DNA of 64,000 nucleotides from Pseudacidobacterium ailaaui (GCF_000688455.1 NZ_JIAL01000001.1:1767001-1831000); one strand, 5' to 3'; shown: positions 43,070 through 53,755, counted from the stretch's first letter. The notes: a model not told the origin generated them from the sequence alone. Program-made: numbers and translations.

Positions 43070-46000
43070 TTAGAACTCGAAGTGAAGCCCGTACTGGATC
43101 GTGCGCGAGTTTGCGCTGCCCAGCAGGCCGCTCGATGTTCCGAAGCCGGTTTGCAGGTCCTGGTGCGTCACGACGTTGTTGGACGCACTGCAAGGGTTAT
43201 AGGCGGTCTTTCCCGTGGAATCGGTGAAGGACGGGCCGCAGTTGAGGCCGGCAATCGGCGATCCCTGGGAGAGAGACGACGGGTTGAAATTGGGATGGTT
43301 GAAGAGGTTGAAGAAGTCCATCTGGAACTTGATGTTCAACTTCTCAAATGCCTGCCAGTTTTTGCGGACCGAGAAGTCTGTGTCGTTGTAATTGGGACCG
43401 CCACAGAAGCCGCGCGGCTCCATGTTGCTGGGGATGGTGCCCAACTGATAGCCAATCAGAGTAAAGGCCCCGGGATTGATGATGGTGTTGCCGTGGCGTC
43501 CGGAGACACAGCTCTGCCCGGTGACGAGCGGACGGAGCGGGCTGGTGAAGCCGGTTTCGACCAGCGCGCCGTTCTGGTTGAGCTGGCTGGTGGTGCCAGA
43601 GGCCAGGTTGCTTACGTTCTCATGCGCTCCCTGGAAGATGGTGAAGTTGTTTCCGTTTTGGGCCGCGATGATGCTGGTCATCTCCCAGCCGCCAAGGACC
43701 CCACGCTCTACCCAGTTTGCACCCTGGAGTTTGGGCAGGAAGTAGGTGACGTTGGCGATGAACATATTGGGACGGTTTACGTCTGAAGTTCCATAGTCCA
43801 GACGAGGATCCGTGTAGTAGGTCCGGGCCTGAGAGCCGATCCCGCCGCTGGAGTCGTCAATCTGCACATCGGCCAGGGCGTGAGACCAGGTGTAGGCCGC
43901 ACCCAGCTGGAGGGCATTGCCCACGCGGCTTTGCAGCATGATCTGCAGGCCGTTGTAATTGGAGCTTCCGCCGCGCGACCAGTAAGTGAGCGTGCCGTTA
44001 TTGCCGCCTGCCGGGTAAGGACGCAGAAGATTGGTGGCCGTGCCGCTGTTGGCGAAGGTTGCAGCCATCCAGTTCTGCGGCGCGATGGAGTTCAAGTCAT
44101 AGACGTTGGTGAGGTGGATGCCGCGGTTGCCCACATAGCCGATCTGGAAAGTCGTATTACGGGCCAACGCCTGTTCGACAGTGAAGTTCCACTGCCAGGA
44201 GTTGGGGATGACCGGGCTGGGGTCTTTGCCACCGGTGGGGCTTGCCGTGCCAGAGATGCTGGAAGGTGTGGCCCCATCCAGGGTGCGGGGATAGGCGCTC
44301 GTGGTCAAGGCAAAGGGAGCATTGGCCACCAGCGTATACTCTGAAACCCGCTCCCGCTGATAGAACTGGCCGGCGCCAATGCGGAAGACGGTCTGCCCGT
44401 TGCCGAAAGGATCAAAGATCATGCCGACACGCGGAGCAAAGTTGTGGTAGCCATTGCGGACCAGTGCTCGGTCCGGTCCTGGGGTGCCGCTGCTGAAATT
44501 GGTCCCGAACTGCTTGTTGGCTGCCCCGCAGGGGTCCTGGCCAGGGGCCACCCAGAGGCCATTGCAGGCGTCGGAGGCAGGCTTGCTCGGGTCATACAAG
44601 AAGGGCTGGAAGCTCGTGATCTGGTCGTTGGGTTGATAAGGCTGCAGTAACAGCGAATACCGGACCCCGTAGCTCAGGGTGAGCCGGGGTGTAAGCTTCC
44701 AGGTGTCGCCGGCGTAAAACTCATAATCGCGCCAGCGCAACTGGGCCCGGATGTTCGTGGAGGTCTCGCCGATATTGAAGACGTTGCCGGTCAGTTCGAG
44801 ATTGGCCAGGGTATCACCGGTGTCAATGCCGCCGCTGGAAGTCGCCGGTCCACCTACGTTGGGACGTTCCCCGCTGGCACTGTTCACGTCTTCATTTTTG
44901 CCATTAAAGCCAAGGAAGGCCCCAAACTTCAGGGCATGTTGTCCCTTGATCCAAGTGAGGTCGTCACGGAAGCTGTAGAGGTCCAGCTCATTCTGCCACG
45001 GGGCCTGCATACTGGTGGTTCCGCCATAGACCCCGAAGTTGACCTGCGGCACGCCTTGTTTGGAGTGCTTAAGGGATTCAGGATAAAGCGTGGGAACGGC
45101 CGCCGTGACCTGCGCCAGCAAACCAGGGTTCGTCCCTCCGGGGGTGATCTGGATGCGGTTGTTGGAGTAGTTGAAGGCCGCATCATTGACCAGGGTGCTG
45201 CTGATGGTCGAGGTCCAGTGGGCAGTGATGGATTTGGAGGGCTGCGCCCAATTGCTGTTCAGCGCAGGATAAACGGTGTCTCCCCAGTAGCCGGCATTAA
45301 ATGCGGGGTTGGACCAGGTGTCCTGCGTGTAGCGGCCCATAATGTGGTTGGAGTGGTTCAGGTCGTAATCAATGCGGACGTTTTCCTGCCGCCAGAAGAG
45401 GCCCGTGGGCAGAGACTCAGACCAGTTCTGGCCATTGGAGTTCAGCGCCCCGTTGGGGGTGTTGGGCAGCGGCAGCATCTGCAGCATGGTCGCGGTGGCT
45501 GGATCGACCGCGTTCAGCTTGAGTGGTCCGGCCATGTCGGCAGCGGGCACATGGCTGAAGTCAGGATAGCCGGCGGTATTGCAGCCCAGGGTTGAAAAGT
45601 CTCCGGCGCGTTCAGCAGCCGTAGGCACGCAGGCGCTCACCTGACGGCCCTTGATCCAGTGGTTCCATTCCTCGGACCAGAAGAAGAAGAGCTTGTCTCG
45701 CTTGATGGGTCCGCCGAGCGAATATCCCCAGTCATTGCGGCGGTCTTTCGCCTTGCCATTCAGGGGAAGCCCCTGGCCTGCTGTAGGGGCCGTGAAGTAA
45801 TCGTAGGCATCCAGCGCATCGTTGCGGCCGCTATAGAACGCCGTGCCGTGGAAGGCATTGCTGCCGCTGCGGGTGACGATACTGATGACTCCGCCGGATG
45901 CCTGTCCGTATTCCGGGCCATAGCTGTTGGTCAGCATCTTGAACTCGGCGATGGCATCATCGGACGGATAGATGAGGATGGTGCGGTTGGAGCCAACGTC

Positions 46001-46609
46001 GTTGTTGTTCACTCCATCTACCAGGAAAAGGTTGTTTGTGGTGGGATTGCCGTTGATGGACATGTCTACGCCACCGTTCAGCCCCTTTCCGGTGTTCTGG
46101 AAGTTGTTGGCGGCAGAGACACCGGGCTGAAGTTGTGTCAGCTCAACGAAGTTGCGCCCATTCAGCGGGAGCTCGCGGACCTGAGTGCCATCGACCACCT
46201 CGCCAAGCGAGGCGCTGTCGGTCTGGACCTGAATGGCGTTGGCCTGGACGGTGATGGACTCACTGACGCTGCCCAGCTCAAGCTGCGGATTGACGTTGGT
46301 GGTGGTGGCTACGTGGACCACGACGTTCTTCGTGACCGATTCCTTAAAGTTCGGGGCCTTGACATCCACGGTGTAGGTGGATTCCGGCAGCTCCGGAACC
46401 GTGTATCCGCCCTGAGAGTCGGTCGTGACGGTGTAGACCTTGCTGGTTGCCGTGTTGGTGATGGTAACGGTTGCGTTTGGGACAGCAGCGCCACTGGAAT
46501 CGGTAACGGTGCCGCTAATGGCCCCGGTGATCTTCTGCGCAAGCGCCGGACGCCACAGGAAGATGGCAGTCAGGCAGGCAAACACGAGCAAAGAACGGGA
46601 ACGTCTCAT
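43070..46609 (-). CDS. TonB-dependent receptor, Oar-like, with carboxypeptidase-regulatory domain
   Basis: The 1179-residue outer-membrane receptor has a signal peptide (LLVFACLTAIFLWRPALAQ) and a CarboxypepD_reg-like domain (ITGAISGTVTDSSGAAVPNATVTITNTATSKVYTVTTDSQGGYTVPELP). A plug with VRELPLNGRNFVELTQLQPGVSA and NNLFLVDGVNNNDVGSNRT follows, then a long beta-barrel ending in the terminal Phe of QYGLHFEF. Acidobacteria carry dozens of such receptors, thought to import glycans or peptides. The divergent GH51 gene suggests arabinose-containing oligosaccharides, but that is inference. Confidence 0.92.
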   Translation of the reverse strand: MRRSRSLLVFACLTAIFLWRPALAQKITGAISGTVTDSSGAAVPNATVTITNTATSKVYTVTTDSQGGYTVPELPESTYTVDVKAPNFKESVTKNVVVHVATTTNVNPQLELGSVSESITVQANAIQVQTDSASLGEVVDGTQVRELPLNGRNFVELTQLQPGVSAANNFQNTGKGLNGGVDMSINGNPTTNNLFLVDGVNNNDVGSNRTILIYPSDDAIAEFKMLTNSYGPEYGQASGGVISIVTRSGSNAFHGTAFYSGRNDALDAYDYFTAPTAGQGLPLNGKAKDRRNDWGYSLGGPIKRDKLFFFWSEEWNHWIKGRQVSACVPTAAERAGDFSTLGCNTAGYPDFSHVPAADMAGPLKLNAVDPATATMLQMLPLPNTPNGALNSNGQNWSESLPTGLFWRQENVRIDYDLNHSNHIMGRYTQDTWSNPAFNAGYWGDTVYPALNSNWAQPSKSITAHWTSTISSTLVNDAAFNYSNNRIQITPGGTNPGLLAQVTAAVPTLYPESLKHSKQGVPQVNFGVYGGTTSMQAPWQNELDLYSFRDDLTWIKGQHALKFGAFLGFNGKNEDVNSASGERPNVGGPATSSGGIDTGDTLANLELTGNVFNIGETSTNIRAQLRWRDYEFYAGDTWKLTPRLTLSYGVRYSLLLQPYQPNDQITSFQPFLYDPSKPASDACNGLWVAPGQDPCGAANKQFGTNFSSGTPGPDRALVRNGYHNFAPRVGMIFDPFGNGQTVFRIGAGQFYQRERVSEYTLVANAPFALTTSAYPRTLDGATPSSISGTASPTGGKDPSPVIPNSWQWNFTVEQALARNTTFQIGYVGNRGIHLTNVYDLNSIAPQNWMAATFANSGTATNLLRPYPAGGNNGTLTYWSRGGSSNYNGLQIMLQSRVGNALQLGAAYTWSHALADVQIDDSSGGIGSQARTYYTDPRLDYGTSDVNRPNMFIANVTYFLPKLQGANWVERGVLGGWEMTSIIAAQNGNNFTIFQGAHENVSNLASGTTSQLNQNGALVETGFTSPLRPLVTGQSCVSGRHGNTIINPGAFTLIGYQLGTIPSNMEPRGFCGGPNYNDTDFSVRKNWQAFEKLNIKFQMDFFNLFNHPNFNPSSLSQGSPIAGLNCGPSFTDSTGKTAYNPCSASNNVVTHQDLQTGFGTSSGLLGSANSRTIQYGLHFEF

Positions 46610-47069
46610 ATTTCTGGCCTCCTGTATCTGTACCTGGAAGGCATACCCTCCCGGTTTGGACGGGATGCCTTCTAAGTTGATTACCTGTATAGACTTACGA
46701 ACTGTGTTTGACTTTTCATTCCAAGTCCGCGGAGTTCATTTTGTTTATCCGCGAAAAGTTTATGCAATGCGTGAAATGCATTTACTAAACGGTTTGAGCA
46801 CAGCATCGATGCCGATACAAACCGCGCTGTCCATTAAGCCTGTTGAAAGATTCGACTGTCAAGCGAAAAAAGGAATCCAGGGGCCTGAGGGGACCGATAG
46901 TGTAGCTGGGACAGGCTGGTTTCTTCCTGTTCCGGCAGGTTTCTGGGCGGCATTCCAGGCTGGAGAGGCAGGGGAGGTGAGTGGGGACAATGGGAGGAAG
47001 TGGGCGGGGGATTTGTTCCTGCGATATACTGGCGCGACATCTATTTTTGTTCTGAGGAAAGACTTTGCA
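46610..47069. promoter_or_regulatory. Divergent control region, receptor and GH51 genes
   Basis: No gene fills these 460 bp. The palindrome AAACGGTTT at 46787-46795 resembles half of a LacI-family operator. On the receptor side the 5' leader can fold: CCCG/CGGG within GGCAT/ATGCC arms at about 46640-46669. No LacI-type regulator is encoded nearby. Confidence 0.35.
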
Positions 47070-48977
47070 ATGAATGGGAAAACGTTTGCTATCGCTTGTG
47101 GGCTGGCTGCGTCTCTGCTGGTCCCTGCGGCCTTCGGTCAGGGCTCTCCCGTATTGACGGTCCATGTGGACAAGACCGCGGCCAAAGTCAGCCCCATGCT
47201 CTACGGCCTGATGACCGAGGAGATCAACTACTCCTATGATGGCGGTCTTTATGCCGAAATGGTCCGAAACCGTACTTTTCGCAGCGACTGGTCGGGCATC
47301 CGGTACTGGTATCTGGTCGAAGGCGGCAAGGCTGCCGTCAAGATGTCCATCGACAAGGAGACCGGGCCCAGCAAAGCACTGGATGCCAGCCTGCGGTTGG
47401 ACATTCAGCAGGCCGATGAAAAGAACAGGGCCGGGGTGCTCAATGAAGGGTACTGGGGTTTTGCTCTTCGTCCCAATACGACGTATGAAGGCTCTTTTTA
47501 TGCAAAGGCCGATTCGGCTGCTCTTGGTCCGGTGACCGTCAGCCTGGTCCAAAATCAGAGCAATCGGGTTGTAGCCAGCGCAACGGTTGCCGGCATTGGA
47601 ACAGACTGGAAGCAGTACCACTACACGCTGAAGACGGGCGCCATCCAGCCTTCTGCGGAAAACCATCTGGAGATTACGGTGGGGCATCCAGGAACACTGT
47701 GGCTCAACCTGGTCTCGCTTTTTCCACCGACCTACCACGACCGGCCCAATGGAAACCGGGTGGACCTAATGGAACTGCTGGCGGCCATGCACCCGCAGTT
47801 TTTGCGCTTTCCAGGCGGCAATTATCTGGAAGGCAACCACATTTCCGAGCGCTTTGAATGGAAAAAGACCATCGGCCCTCTGGTGGACCGTCCGACCCAC
47901 CCCAGTCCCTGGGGATACCACTCCTCCGATGGAATGGGGCTGCTTGAATTTCTAGAGTGGTGCGAAGACCTGCACATGCAGCCGGTTTTGGCAGTGTATG
48001 CGGGTTACTCCCTGGAAGGGGAACATGTAAATCCCGGAGCAGATCTTGAGCCTTATATTCAGGATGCTCTGGACGAGATCGAATATGTGACAGGAGATAC
48101 AAGCACCAAATGGGGTGCCGAGCGGGCCAGAGACGGGCACCCGCAGCCCTTTAAGCTGACGTATGTTGAGATCGGTAACGAGGACTGGTTTGACCGCTCT
48201 GGCAGCTACGACGCCCGCTATGCGCAGTTCTACAAGGCCATCAAGGCGAAATATCCTGATTTGCAGCTGATTGCCACCGCCCCGGTAAAGGGCATCCGTC
48301 CGGACGTCCTTGATGAGCACTATTATCTGCGCGCCACGCAGTTTTTCCACGATGCCAACCATTACGACAAGACGGACCGCAATGGTCCCAAAATCTTTGT
48401 AGGCGAATGGGCCACGCGCGAAGGTTCTCCGACGCCCAATTTTGGCGCCGCCCTGGGCGATGCGGCCTGGATGACGGGCATGGAGCGCAACAGCGACATC
48501 GTCATTATGGCCTCCTACGCGCCGCTTCTGGTCAACGTCAACGGGATGCAGTGGGAGACGGACCTGATTGGCTATGATGCGCTGCGCAGCTACGGGTCCC
48601 CGAGCTACTACGCACAGGTGATGTTTGCCAGTCATCTGGGAGACGAGCGGCCCGAGGCATCGTTTGAGGGCGTAGATACGGCGAATCCAAAGCTTTTTTA
48701 TTCGGTCACGAAAGACACCCGAAAAAAACGACTTTACGTGAAGCTGGTCAATGCTTACTCGACTGCACAGAGTGTGGAAATCAGGCTGGATGGAGCACAT
48801 CTGGCCCGGACCGGAAGAGTGACTACTTTGAGCGCTCCAGGAACCCAGGCCACGAATACGATTGATGCACCGAAGAATCTTGTTCCGGCAGAAACTACGC
48901 TGAAAGACGTCAGCAGTGATTTCCGCCACACCCTGCCGGCGTACTCCATCCAGGTGCTGGAACTGGACCTGCAATAG
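47070..48977 (+). CDS. Secreted GH51 alpha-L-arabinofuranosidase
   Basis: The 635-residue enzyme has a signal peptide (AIACGLAASLLVPAAFGQ) and the GH51 opening SPMLYGLMTEEINYSYDGGLYAEMVRNRTF. A CBM4/9-like insert (WGFALRPNTTYEGSFYAKAD, then HLEITVGHPGTLWLNLVSLFPPTY) leads to a TIM barrel with FLRFPGGNYLEGN, the acid/base Glu in VEIGNEDWF and the nucleophile Glu in FVGEWAT. A C-terminal beta domain follows. It removes terminal arabinofuranose from arabinan or arabinoxylan in the periplasm or outside. ATG 47070 is chosen because it begins the signal peptide; the frame opens further upstream. Confidence 0.93.
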   Translation: MNGKTFAIACGLAASLLVPAAFGQGSPVLTVHVDKTAAKVSPMLYGLMTEEINYSYDGGLYAEMVRNRTFRSDWSGIRYWYLVEGGKAAVKMSIDKETGPSKALDASLRLDIQQADEKNRAGVLNEGYWGFALRPNTTYEGSFYAKADSAALGPVTVSLVQNQSNRVVASATVAGIGTDWKQYHYTLKTGAIQPSAENHLEITVGHPGTLWLNLVSLFPPTYHDRPNGNRVDLMELLAAMHPQFLRFPGGNYLEGNHISERFEWKKTIGPLVDRPTHPSPWGYHSSDGMGLLEFLEWCEDLHMQPVLAVYAGYSLEGEHVNPGADLEPYIQDALDEIEYVTGDTSTKWGAERARDGHPQPFKLTYVEIGNEDWFDRSGSYDARYAQFYKAIKAKYPDLQLIATAPVKGIRPDVLDEHYYLRATQFFHDANHYDKTDRNGPKIFVGEWATREGSPTPNFGAALGDAAWMTGMERNSDIVIMASYAPLLVNVNGMQWETDLIGYDALRSYGSPSYYAQVMFASHLGDERPEASFEGVDTANPKLFYSVTKDTRKKRLYVKLVNAYSTAQSVEIRLDGAHLARTGRVTTLSAPGTQATNTIDAPKNLVPAETTLKDVSSDFRHTLPAYSIQVLELDLQ

Positions 48978-49002
48978 GGCCGGATACGACCCCTTGTTTG
49001 TT

Positions 49003-49036
49003 AAAGGGCATGGCGTCGGCCGTGCCTTTTCTTTTT
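49003..49036 (+). terminator. Terminator after the GH51 gene
   Basis: AAAGGGCATGGC (49003-49014) pairs with GCCGTGCCTTTT (49019-49030), 12 bp with two G-U pairs and a GTCG loop, followed by CTTTTTT. A good rho-independent terminator. Confidence 0.8.
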
Positions 49037-49353
49037 TCCCTCGCTGCGAGAGGAAGGGAGGAAGAGGGCTTTGATTTCGTGAAAAGGGGCCGAGTCCGGA
49101 CTGAAGGCGGAATCGAGAAACGAAAGAAACGAAATCGTCTTTTCCACATCTAAGTAAGTGGGAACCGAAAATTCCGGACGCGGGGAGTGTATGATAAAAA
49201 GCCCGTCCGTGATATCCTGTAAGTCTTTGGTGGACGTGCGCCTTTTTCCCGCGACCCGATTGCTCCGGGACATGCCTAATATGGCCTCAACCGCACCCCG
49301 TCCGCTCCAGGCAAAAGCAATAGGATCCGAAATTTTTCCCGGGAGAAACCCGT
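49037..49353. other. rpoD upstream region
   Basis: These 317 bp hold no gene. TATGAT at 49190-49195 is a good -10 candidate without a clear -35. Several GAAACGAAA-like direct repeats lie at about 49115-49135. The rpoD leader is therefore probably about 150 nt long. Confidence 0.4.
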
Positions 49354-51042
49354 TTGGCGATGGAACACAAGTACGAGGATGACATCCAGAAACTGATTGA
49401 TACAGGCAAGGAAAAGGGTTACCTGACCTATGGGGAAGTCAATGACCTGATTCCGAATGACCTGAACTCTCCTGATGATCTCGATGATCTGATTACCACC
49501 ATCGGGACACAGGGCATTGATCTGCTTGACGAGGGCAGCCCCAAGTTTGGCGGTGGCTACGAGGAAGGCGAGGAAGGCGAAGATGTAGAGCTTGACCTGA
49601 CTCCGGGCGCGCTGGAAAAGACCAACGACCCGGTCCGCATGTACCTGCGCGAGATGGGTACAGTGCCGCTGTTGACGCGCGAGGGCGAGGTTGAGATCGC
49701 AAAGCGCATTGAGCGCGGGCAACTGCGCGTCATGAAGGCCATTTCCCGCTCGCCAATCGTGATCCGCGAGATTGTCGCCCTGGGTGAGGACCTGAAGCGG
49801 GGTGTGCGCAACATCAAGGAAGTGGTGATCTTTGACGAGGAAGAGATCACCGAAGAGGTCTTGCAGGCGCGGGTCAAGCAGACCGTCGCAAAGATTGACA
49901 CCCTGGTGAAACATCAGAAGAAGGCCGCGCAGCTTGAAGAAAAGCTGGCAGCAATTGCCGGACAGAAGAGCAAAGCAAAGGAACAACGCAAGCTCCGCTG
50001 GGCCATCGCCCGTGAGCGGATCTATGGCCATCGCATCATCCGTGAGCTGAAGTATACGAACCAGGAACGCAAGCGGCTGCTTGACAAAGTGAACAAAACA
50101 GTGGACTCGATGCGCATGCTCGAACGGCAGATCAAGTCCCTGGACCAGAAATATGAGGCCTCAAAGAGCGAAGAACTGAAGAAGGAATACCGCCGTCAGC
50201 AGAAAAACTGCAAGATCGACCTCGAAAAGCTGGAGCAGGAAGCCGGAGTGACCCTGGCCGAGCTGAAGCGTACGCAGCGTGAAATGATTCAGGGCGACAT
50301 GGATGCCGAGCAGGCCAAGCGGGAGCTGATTGAGGCCAACCTGCGCCTGGTCGTCTCCATTGCAAAGAAATATACCAACCGCGGCCTGCAGTTCCTGGAC
50401 CTCATTCAGGAAGGCAACATCGGCCTGATGAAGGCTGTCGACAAGTTTGAATACCGTCGCGGTTACAAGTTTTCGACCTATGCTACCTGGTGGATCCGCC
50501 AAGCCATTACCCGCGCCATTGCCGACCAGGCCCGCACGATCCGCATTCCAGTGCATATGATCGAAACAATCAATAAGCTCATCCGCACGTCACGCCAATT
50601 GGTGCAGGAACTTGGCCGGGAGCCTACCTCGGAAGAAATTGCCAAGCGCATGGACATCCCGGTGGCCAAGGTCCGTAAGGTGCTCAAGATTGCACAGGAG
50701 CCGATCTCGCTTGAAACGCCGATTGGCGAGGAAGAGGATTCCCATCTGGGCGACTTCATCGAAGACCGCATGGCCGTTTCGCCGTCCGATGCAGTCATCA
50801 GCGTGAACCTGAAAGAATACACCTCGCAGGTGCTGCGCACGTTGACGCCAAGGGAAGAGCGGGTGATCAAGATGCGCTTTGGTCTTGAAGATGGCTCCGA
50901 GCACACGCTGGAAGAAGTGGGCCAGAGCTTTCAGGTGACGCGCGAACGCATCCGCCAGATTGAAGCCAAGGCGCTGCGCAAGCTGCGGCATCCTTCCCGC
51001 TCGCGGAAGCTGCGCGCGTTTGTCGACGCTGTCGAAGAATAG
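49354..51042 (+). CDS. rpoD: Primary sigma factor RpoD (sigma-70)
   Basis: The 562-residue housekeeping sigma factor has region 1.1 ([28 protein letters not shown]), region 1.2 ([32 protein letters not shown]) and a long helical non-conserved region. Region 2 includes [70 protein letters not shown], and the region 4 HTH is [34 protein letters not shown] 49354 is used because GGGAG lies eight bases before it; ATG 49360 is the alternative. Confidence 0.96.
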   Translation: MAMEHKYEDDIQKLIDTGKEKGYLTYGEVNDLIPNDLNSPDDLDDLITTIGTQGIDLLDEGSPKFGGGYEEGEEGEDVELDLTPGALEKTNDPVRMYLREMGTVPLLTREGEVEIAKRIERGQLRVMKAISRSPIVIREIVALGEDLKRGVRNIKEVVIFDEEEITEEVLQARVKQTVAKIDTLVKHQKKAAQLEEKLAAIAGQKSKAKEQRKLRWAIARERIYGHRIIRELKYTNQERKRLLDKVNKTVDSMRMLERQIKSLDQKYEASKSEELKKEYRRQQKNCKIDLEKLEQEAGVTLAELKRTQREMIQGDMDAEQAKRELIEANLRLVVSIAKKYTNRGLQFLDLIQEGNIGLMKAVDKFEYRRGYKFSTYATWWIRQAITRAIADQARTIRIPVHMIETINKLIRTSRQLVQELGREPTSEEIAKRMDIPVAKVRKVLKIAQEPISLETPIGEEEDSHLGDFIEDRMAVSPSDAVISVNLKEYTSQVLRTLTPREERVIKMRFGLEDGSEHTLEEVGQSFQVTRERIRQIEAKALRKLRHPSRSRKLRAFVDAVEE

Positions 51043-51066
51043 TCCGGCCTAAAGAAAGAATATGCA

Positions 51067-51097
51067 GACCCCGCTCAGGCAGCGGGGTCAGTTTTTT
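51067..51097 (+). terminator. rpoD terminator
   Basis: GACCCCGCT (51067-51075) pairs perfectly with AGCGGGGTC (51081-51089) around a 5-nt loop, followed two bases later by TTTTTT (51092-51097). Confidence 0.9.
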
Positions 51098-51115
51098 GCG
51101 CGGTGTTGCGACGTT

Positions 51116-52390
51116 TTAAGGCTGAGGAGCCAGCAGCAATGACAGAGGAATACTGTTGGCCATGGCAGCGTATCCGGCGGGCGAGGGATGCAGATGATCT
51201 CCGGAGTCGTAGGCCGGGAGAAGACGCTCCGGATGGACGGGGTCGCGCATGATCTGGTCGAAATCGACGATGGCATCGAATTGGCCCGAAGCGCGGATCC
51301 AAGCGTTGACTGCCTGCCGGTCGGCCTCATTTGCAGCAGTAGGATGGTAGTAGCTGGATCCACCAAAGGGCAGGATCGTAGCGCCGATCACGCGAATGTT
51401 GTGCATGTGTGCCCGCAGAATGATCTGCTTGTAGGCGCTGAGAATGCTCTGTACAAGCGCCTGGTGCTGCGCGGGGGCAGCATCGGTCTGGCGCGTGAGC
51501 GTACCGATGTCATTGATGCCCTCAAGCACGATCAGCGTGCGAACGCCGGTCTGCGCAATAACATCATGGTCCAGCCGTGCCATGGCGTTTGGACCGAGCC
51601 CGTCCTCAAGCAGCCGGTTGCCTCCGATGCCCAGATTCAGGACCGCAATGTTTGCGGCCTGCTGTGTGGTTTGCAGTCTGCGTGCCAGTACGTCGGTCCA
51701 GCGGTCATTTCCGTTCGTTGTGGCGCCATGGCCGTCTGTAATGGAATCGCCTAGGGCCACGGTAGCAGAGGCGTTCGAGGATGCGGCGACATCGAGCCCG
51801 GCGATGTAGTACCAGTGGTCTGTGGTCTGTGAGCCATGAAGCTCAGGTGCGGCAACCTGGTCCCCATGCACAAAATAGGAGGTGGCGCGAGATCCGGGAT
51901 GGCCGGTTTGCTCGGCCGGAGGCTGGTCGGTGTGCAGAGTGATGGCCACGTCCGACAAGGGTGGGACAGAAAAAGAAACTGTGTCGGATACATATTCTGC
52001 GCCTGCGGGGATGATCACCTCCGTTGCTCCAGAAAAGGTGAGTGCCTTGTCGCTTGTCGGCTGGATCCGGCTTGAAGAGGGTGAGACGGGCAGCGCCAGA
52101 TGCACTGCGGTCAAATGAAGCGGGGTCTTTCCGAAGCGGTTGGAAAGCCGCAGCCGGAGCTTGCTGCCGCCGATCGAGAGATGCACGATCTGGCGCAGAG
52201 TCATGTCCTCGGCATCCTGGGGACTGAGTGCATTGCGCGGCTCCACCAGCTGCTGTGCCGCCGCCCATGTGCCTACCCAGTGGTCCTGTGCCAGGCAAAA
52301 TACCGGTGCTGCAAAGAGCAGAAATGCGACTGTAAGGACGTAATTACGCGCTTTGCAGGGATTCAGGTCAAGGATGCATGTCGGCAACAT
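51116..52390 (-). CDS. Secreted SGNH/GDSL hydrolase
   Basis: The 424-residue protein begins with a leader containing YVLTVAFLLFAAPVFCLAQ. It has an N-terminal beta domain (HWVGTWAAAQQLVEP, LRLRLSNRFGKTPL) and a C-terminal SGNH domain with block I TVALGDSITDGHG, block II Gly in LGIGGNRLL, block III LEGINDIG and block V Asp-His in SGDHLHPS. The lipase_GDSL_2 class with an N-terminal jelly roll includes carbohydrate esterases and rhamnogalacturonan acetylesterase-like enzymes; the substrate is not known. It converges with rpoD. Confidence 0.88.
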   Translation of the reverse strand: MLPTCILDLNPCKARNYVLTVAFLLFAAPVFCLAQDHWVGTWAAAQQLVEPRNALSPQDAEDMTLRQIVHLSIGGSKLRLRLSNRFGKTPLHLTAVHLALPVSPSSSRIQPTSDKALTFSGATEVIIPAGAEYVSDTVSFSVPPLSDVAITLHTDQPPAEQTGHPGSRATSYFVHGDQVAAPELHGSQTTDHWYYIAGLDVAASSNASATVALGDSITDGHGATTNGNDRWTDVLARRLQTTQQAANIAVLNLGIGGNRLLEDGLGPNAMARLDHDVIAQTGVRTLIVLEGINDIGTLTRQTDAAPAQHQALVQSILSAYKQIILRAHMHNIRVIGATILPFGGSSYYHPTAANEADRQAVNAWIRASGQFDAIVDFDQIMRDPVHPERLLPAYDSGDHLHPSPAGYAAMANSIPLSLLLAPQP

Positions 52391-52468
52391 GCATCCATTG
52401 TGTCATTCACCCTTTATGGGCTCAATCCTGTTTGCCACAATGTCGAACAAATGTCCATAACTCCATGC

Positions 52469-53755
52469 TTAGTCCAGGACCAAGGCCTCTTCACGGTCTC
52501 GTACCTTAAGCAAAAGGTGCAGAATCACCGCATTGAGAAGCGCCAGACCGCCATCGGTCAGAAGGCTGGACCATGCGGCTCCATGCCATCCATGAACAGG
52601 AATCAGGTAAAGATTCAACAAAAAATTAAACACACTTGCGACAACTTGGGCTGCGGTCCTGTAATTTTGTAACCCCGAACCCGTCAACGCGCAGCCATTG
52701 ATGAGATGGATTCCGCGGAAAATTGGGATCCAGCACAGCCAGCGCAAAGCTTCTACGCTGTCCTGAAAGCCGTGGCCCAACACCTTCGGTAGCAATGGTG
52801 CAGCCAAGAACATGCCCAATGCAACAGCGGCACCTACAGTAACTACGCGCGCCAGCAGTTTGTTTGACAACTCTGCCGCCGAGGAGAGGCTCTCTTTGCC
52901 ACGCTGGAAAAACTTCGGAATCGCGGCGGCCTGGATGGAAGAAATCGGCGTAGTGGCAATATCCACAATCCGATACGCCATCGTGTAAATGCCATTGGCC
53001 CTGTCCATTCCATAATGGCCGAGCATGGTCTTGTCCAAATCGTTGTAGACCGCCGTCGTGGATCCGGCAAAGGCAAAGCCTAAGCCCTCACTGATATTTC
53101 CAATCCAATTGGAAATGGAAACCCTGGGCATCCCGATTTGAAAACTTACCAGGCCGAAAGCCAGAAGTGCCGTAATGCCAGAAACAATGACTGACATGAT
53201 GCTCCATTGCCGTGCCGTCGAATGCCTCTCAATCACGAACAGTACCCCGACTGCAATCAGCCGCGCAGCGTGAGTGACGGCATTAACTAGCGCGGTCAGC
53301 TTCAGCTTCTGAAATGCCTGGAAGACCCTGCCTGCCTCGACTGCGAGCTGCTGGAAAAAGCAGTTTGCAATGCCTGCAAAAACGATCAGATTCGCGCTTT
53401 CCGGCTTGAGTGCCTTTCGTCCCAGAAGTGTGATTCCACCAATTAGTAGTGTCCCGACAGTCAACAGCGTCAGGAGCACGCTTCCCCAGTAAGGCGCAAA
53501 CTTTGAGCGGTCGATGGAAACATAGCGCAGCAGAACGGTACCGCTACCAAGCGCGCTGTATTGAGATGCAATCATAGCGAGCGCGAATGCAGCTACATAA
53601 ATGCCGTATTCACGCGGCCCCAGCAGGCGCGCCAGCAGGACAAACGTAAAGCCCTGCATGATGATTCCAGTGCCGGTGCCGGCCATTACCCAGCCGGCGT
53701 TTCTCGCCATAGAACTTCTCTTTACTTTTAAACATTCCTGCTTAAGAAAATCCAT
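52469..53755 (-). CDS. Polysaccharide flippase (Wzx-like, MATE/MOP superfamily)
   Basis: The 428-residue protein has about 12 helices. The N-terminus ARNAGWVMAGTGTGIIMQGFTFVLLARLLGPREYGIYVAAFALAMI is typical of Wzx/RfbX flippases, which move lipid-linked repeat units across the inner membrane. The start may be Met16 rather than Met1, since MARNAGWVM is the usual beginning. It marks the left end of the exopolysaccharide cluster, is separated from the other genes by an oppositely oriented PslG-like gene, and shows more A/T than genes to its left. Confidence 0.87.
   Translation of the reverse strand: MDFLKQECLKVKRSSMARNAGWVMAGTGTGIIMQGFTFVLLARLLGPREYGIYVAAFALAMIASQYSALGSGTVLLRYVSIDRSKFAPYWGSVLLTLLTVGTLLIGGITLLGRKALKPESANLIVFAGIANCFFQQLAVEAGRVFQAFQKLKLTALVNAVTHAARLIAVGVLFVIERHSTARQWSIMSVIVSGITALLAFGLVSFQIGMPRVSISNWIGNISEGLGFAFAGSTTAVYNDLDKTMLGHYGMDRANGIYTMAYRIVDIATTPISSIQAAAIPKFFQRGKESLSSAAELSNKLLARVVTVGAAVALGMFLAAPLLPKVLGHGFQDSVEALRWLCWIPIFRGIHLINGCALTGSGLQNYRTAAQVVASVFNFLLNLYLIPVHGWHGAAWSSLLTDGGLALLNAVILHLLLKVRDREEALVLD

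Noticed and set aside
46440-47069. Upstream extension of the GH51 frame by 210 codons
   Set aside because: It overlaps the receptor gene on the other strand, and a clear signal peptide begins at 47070.
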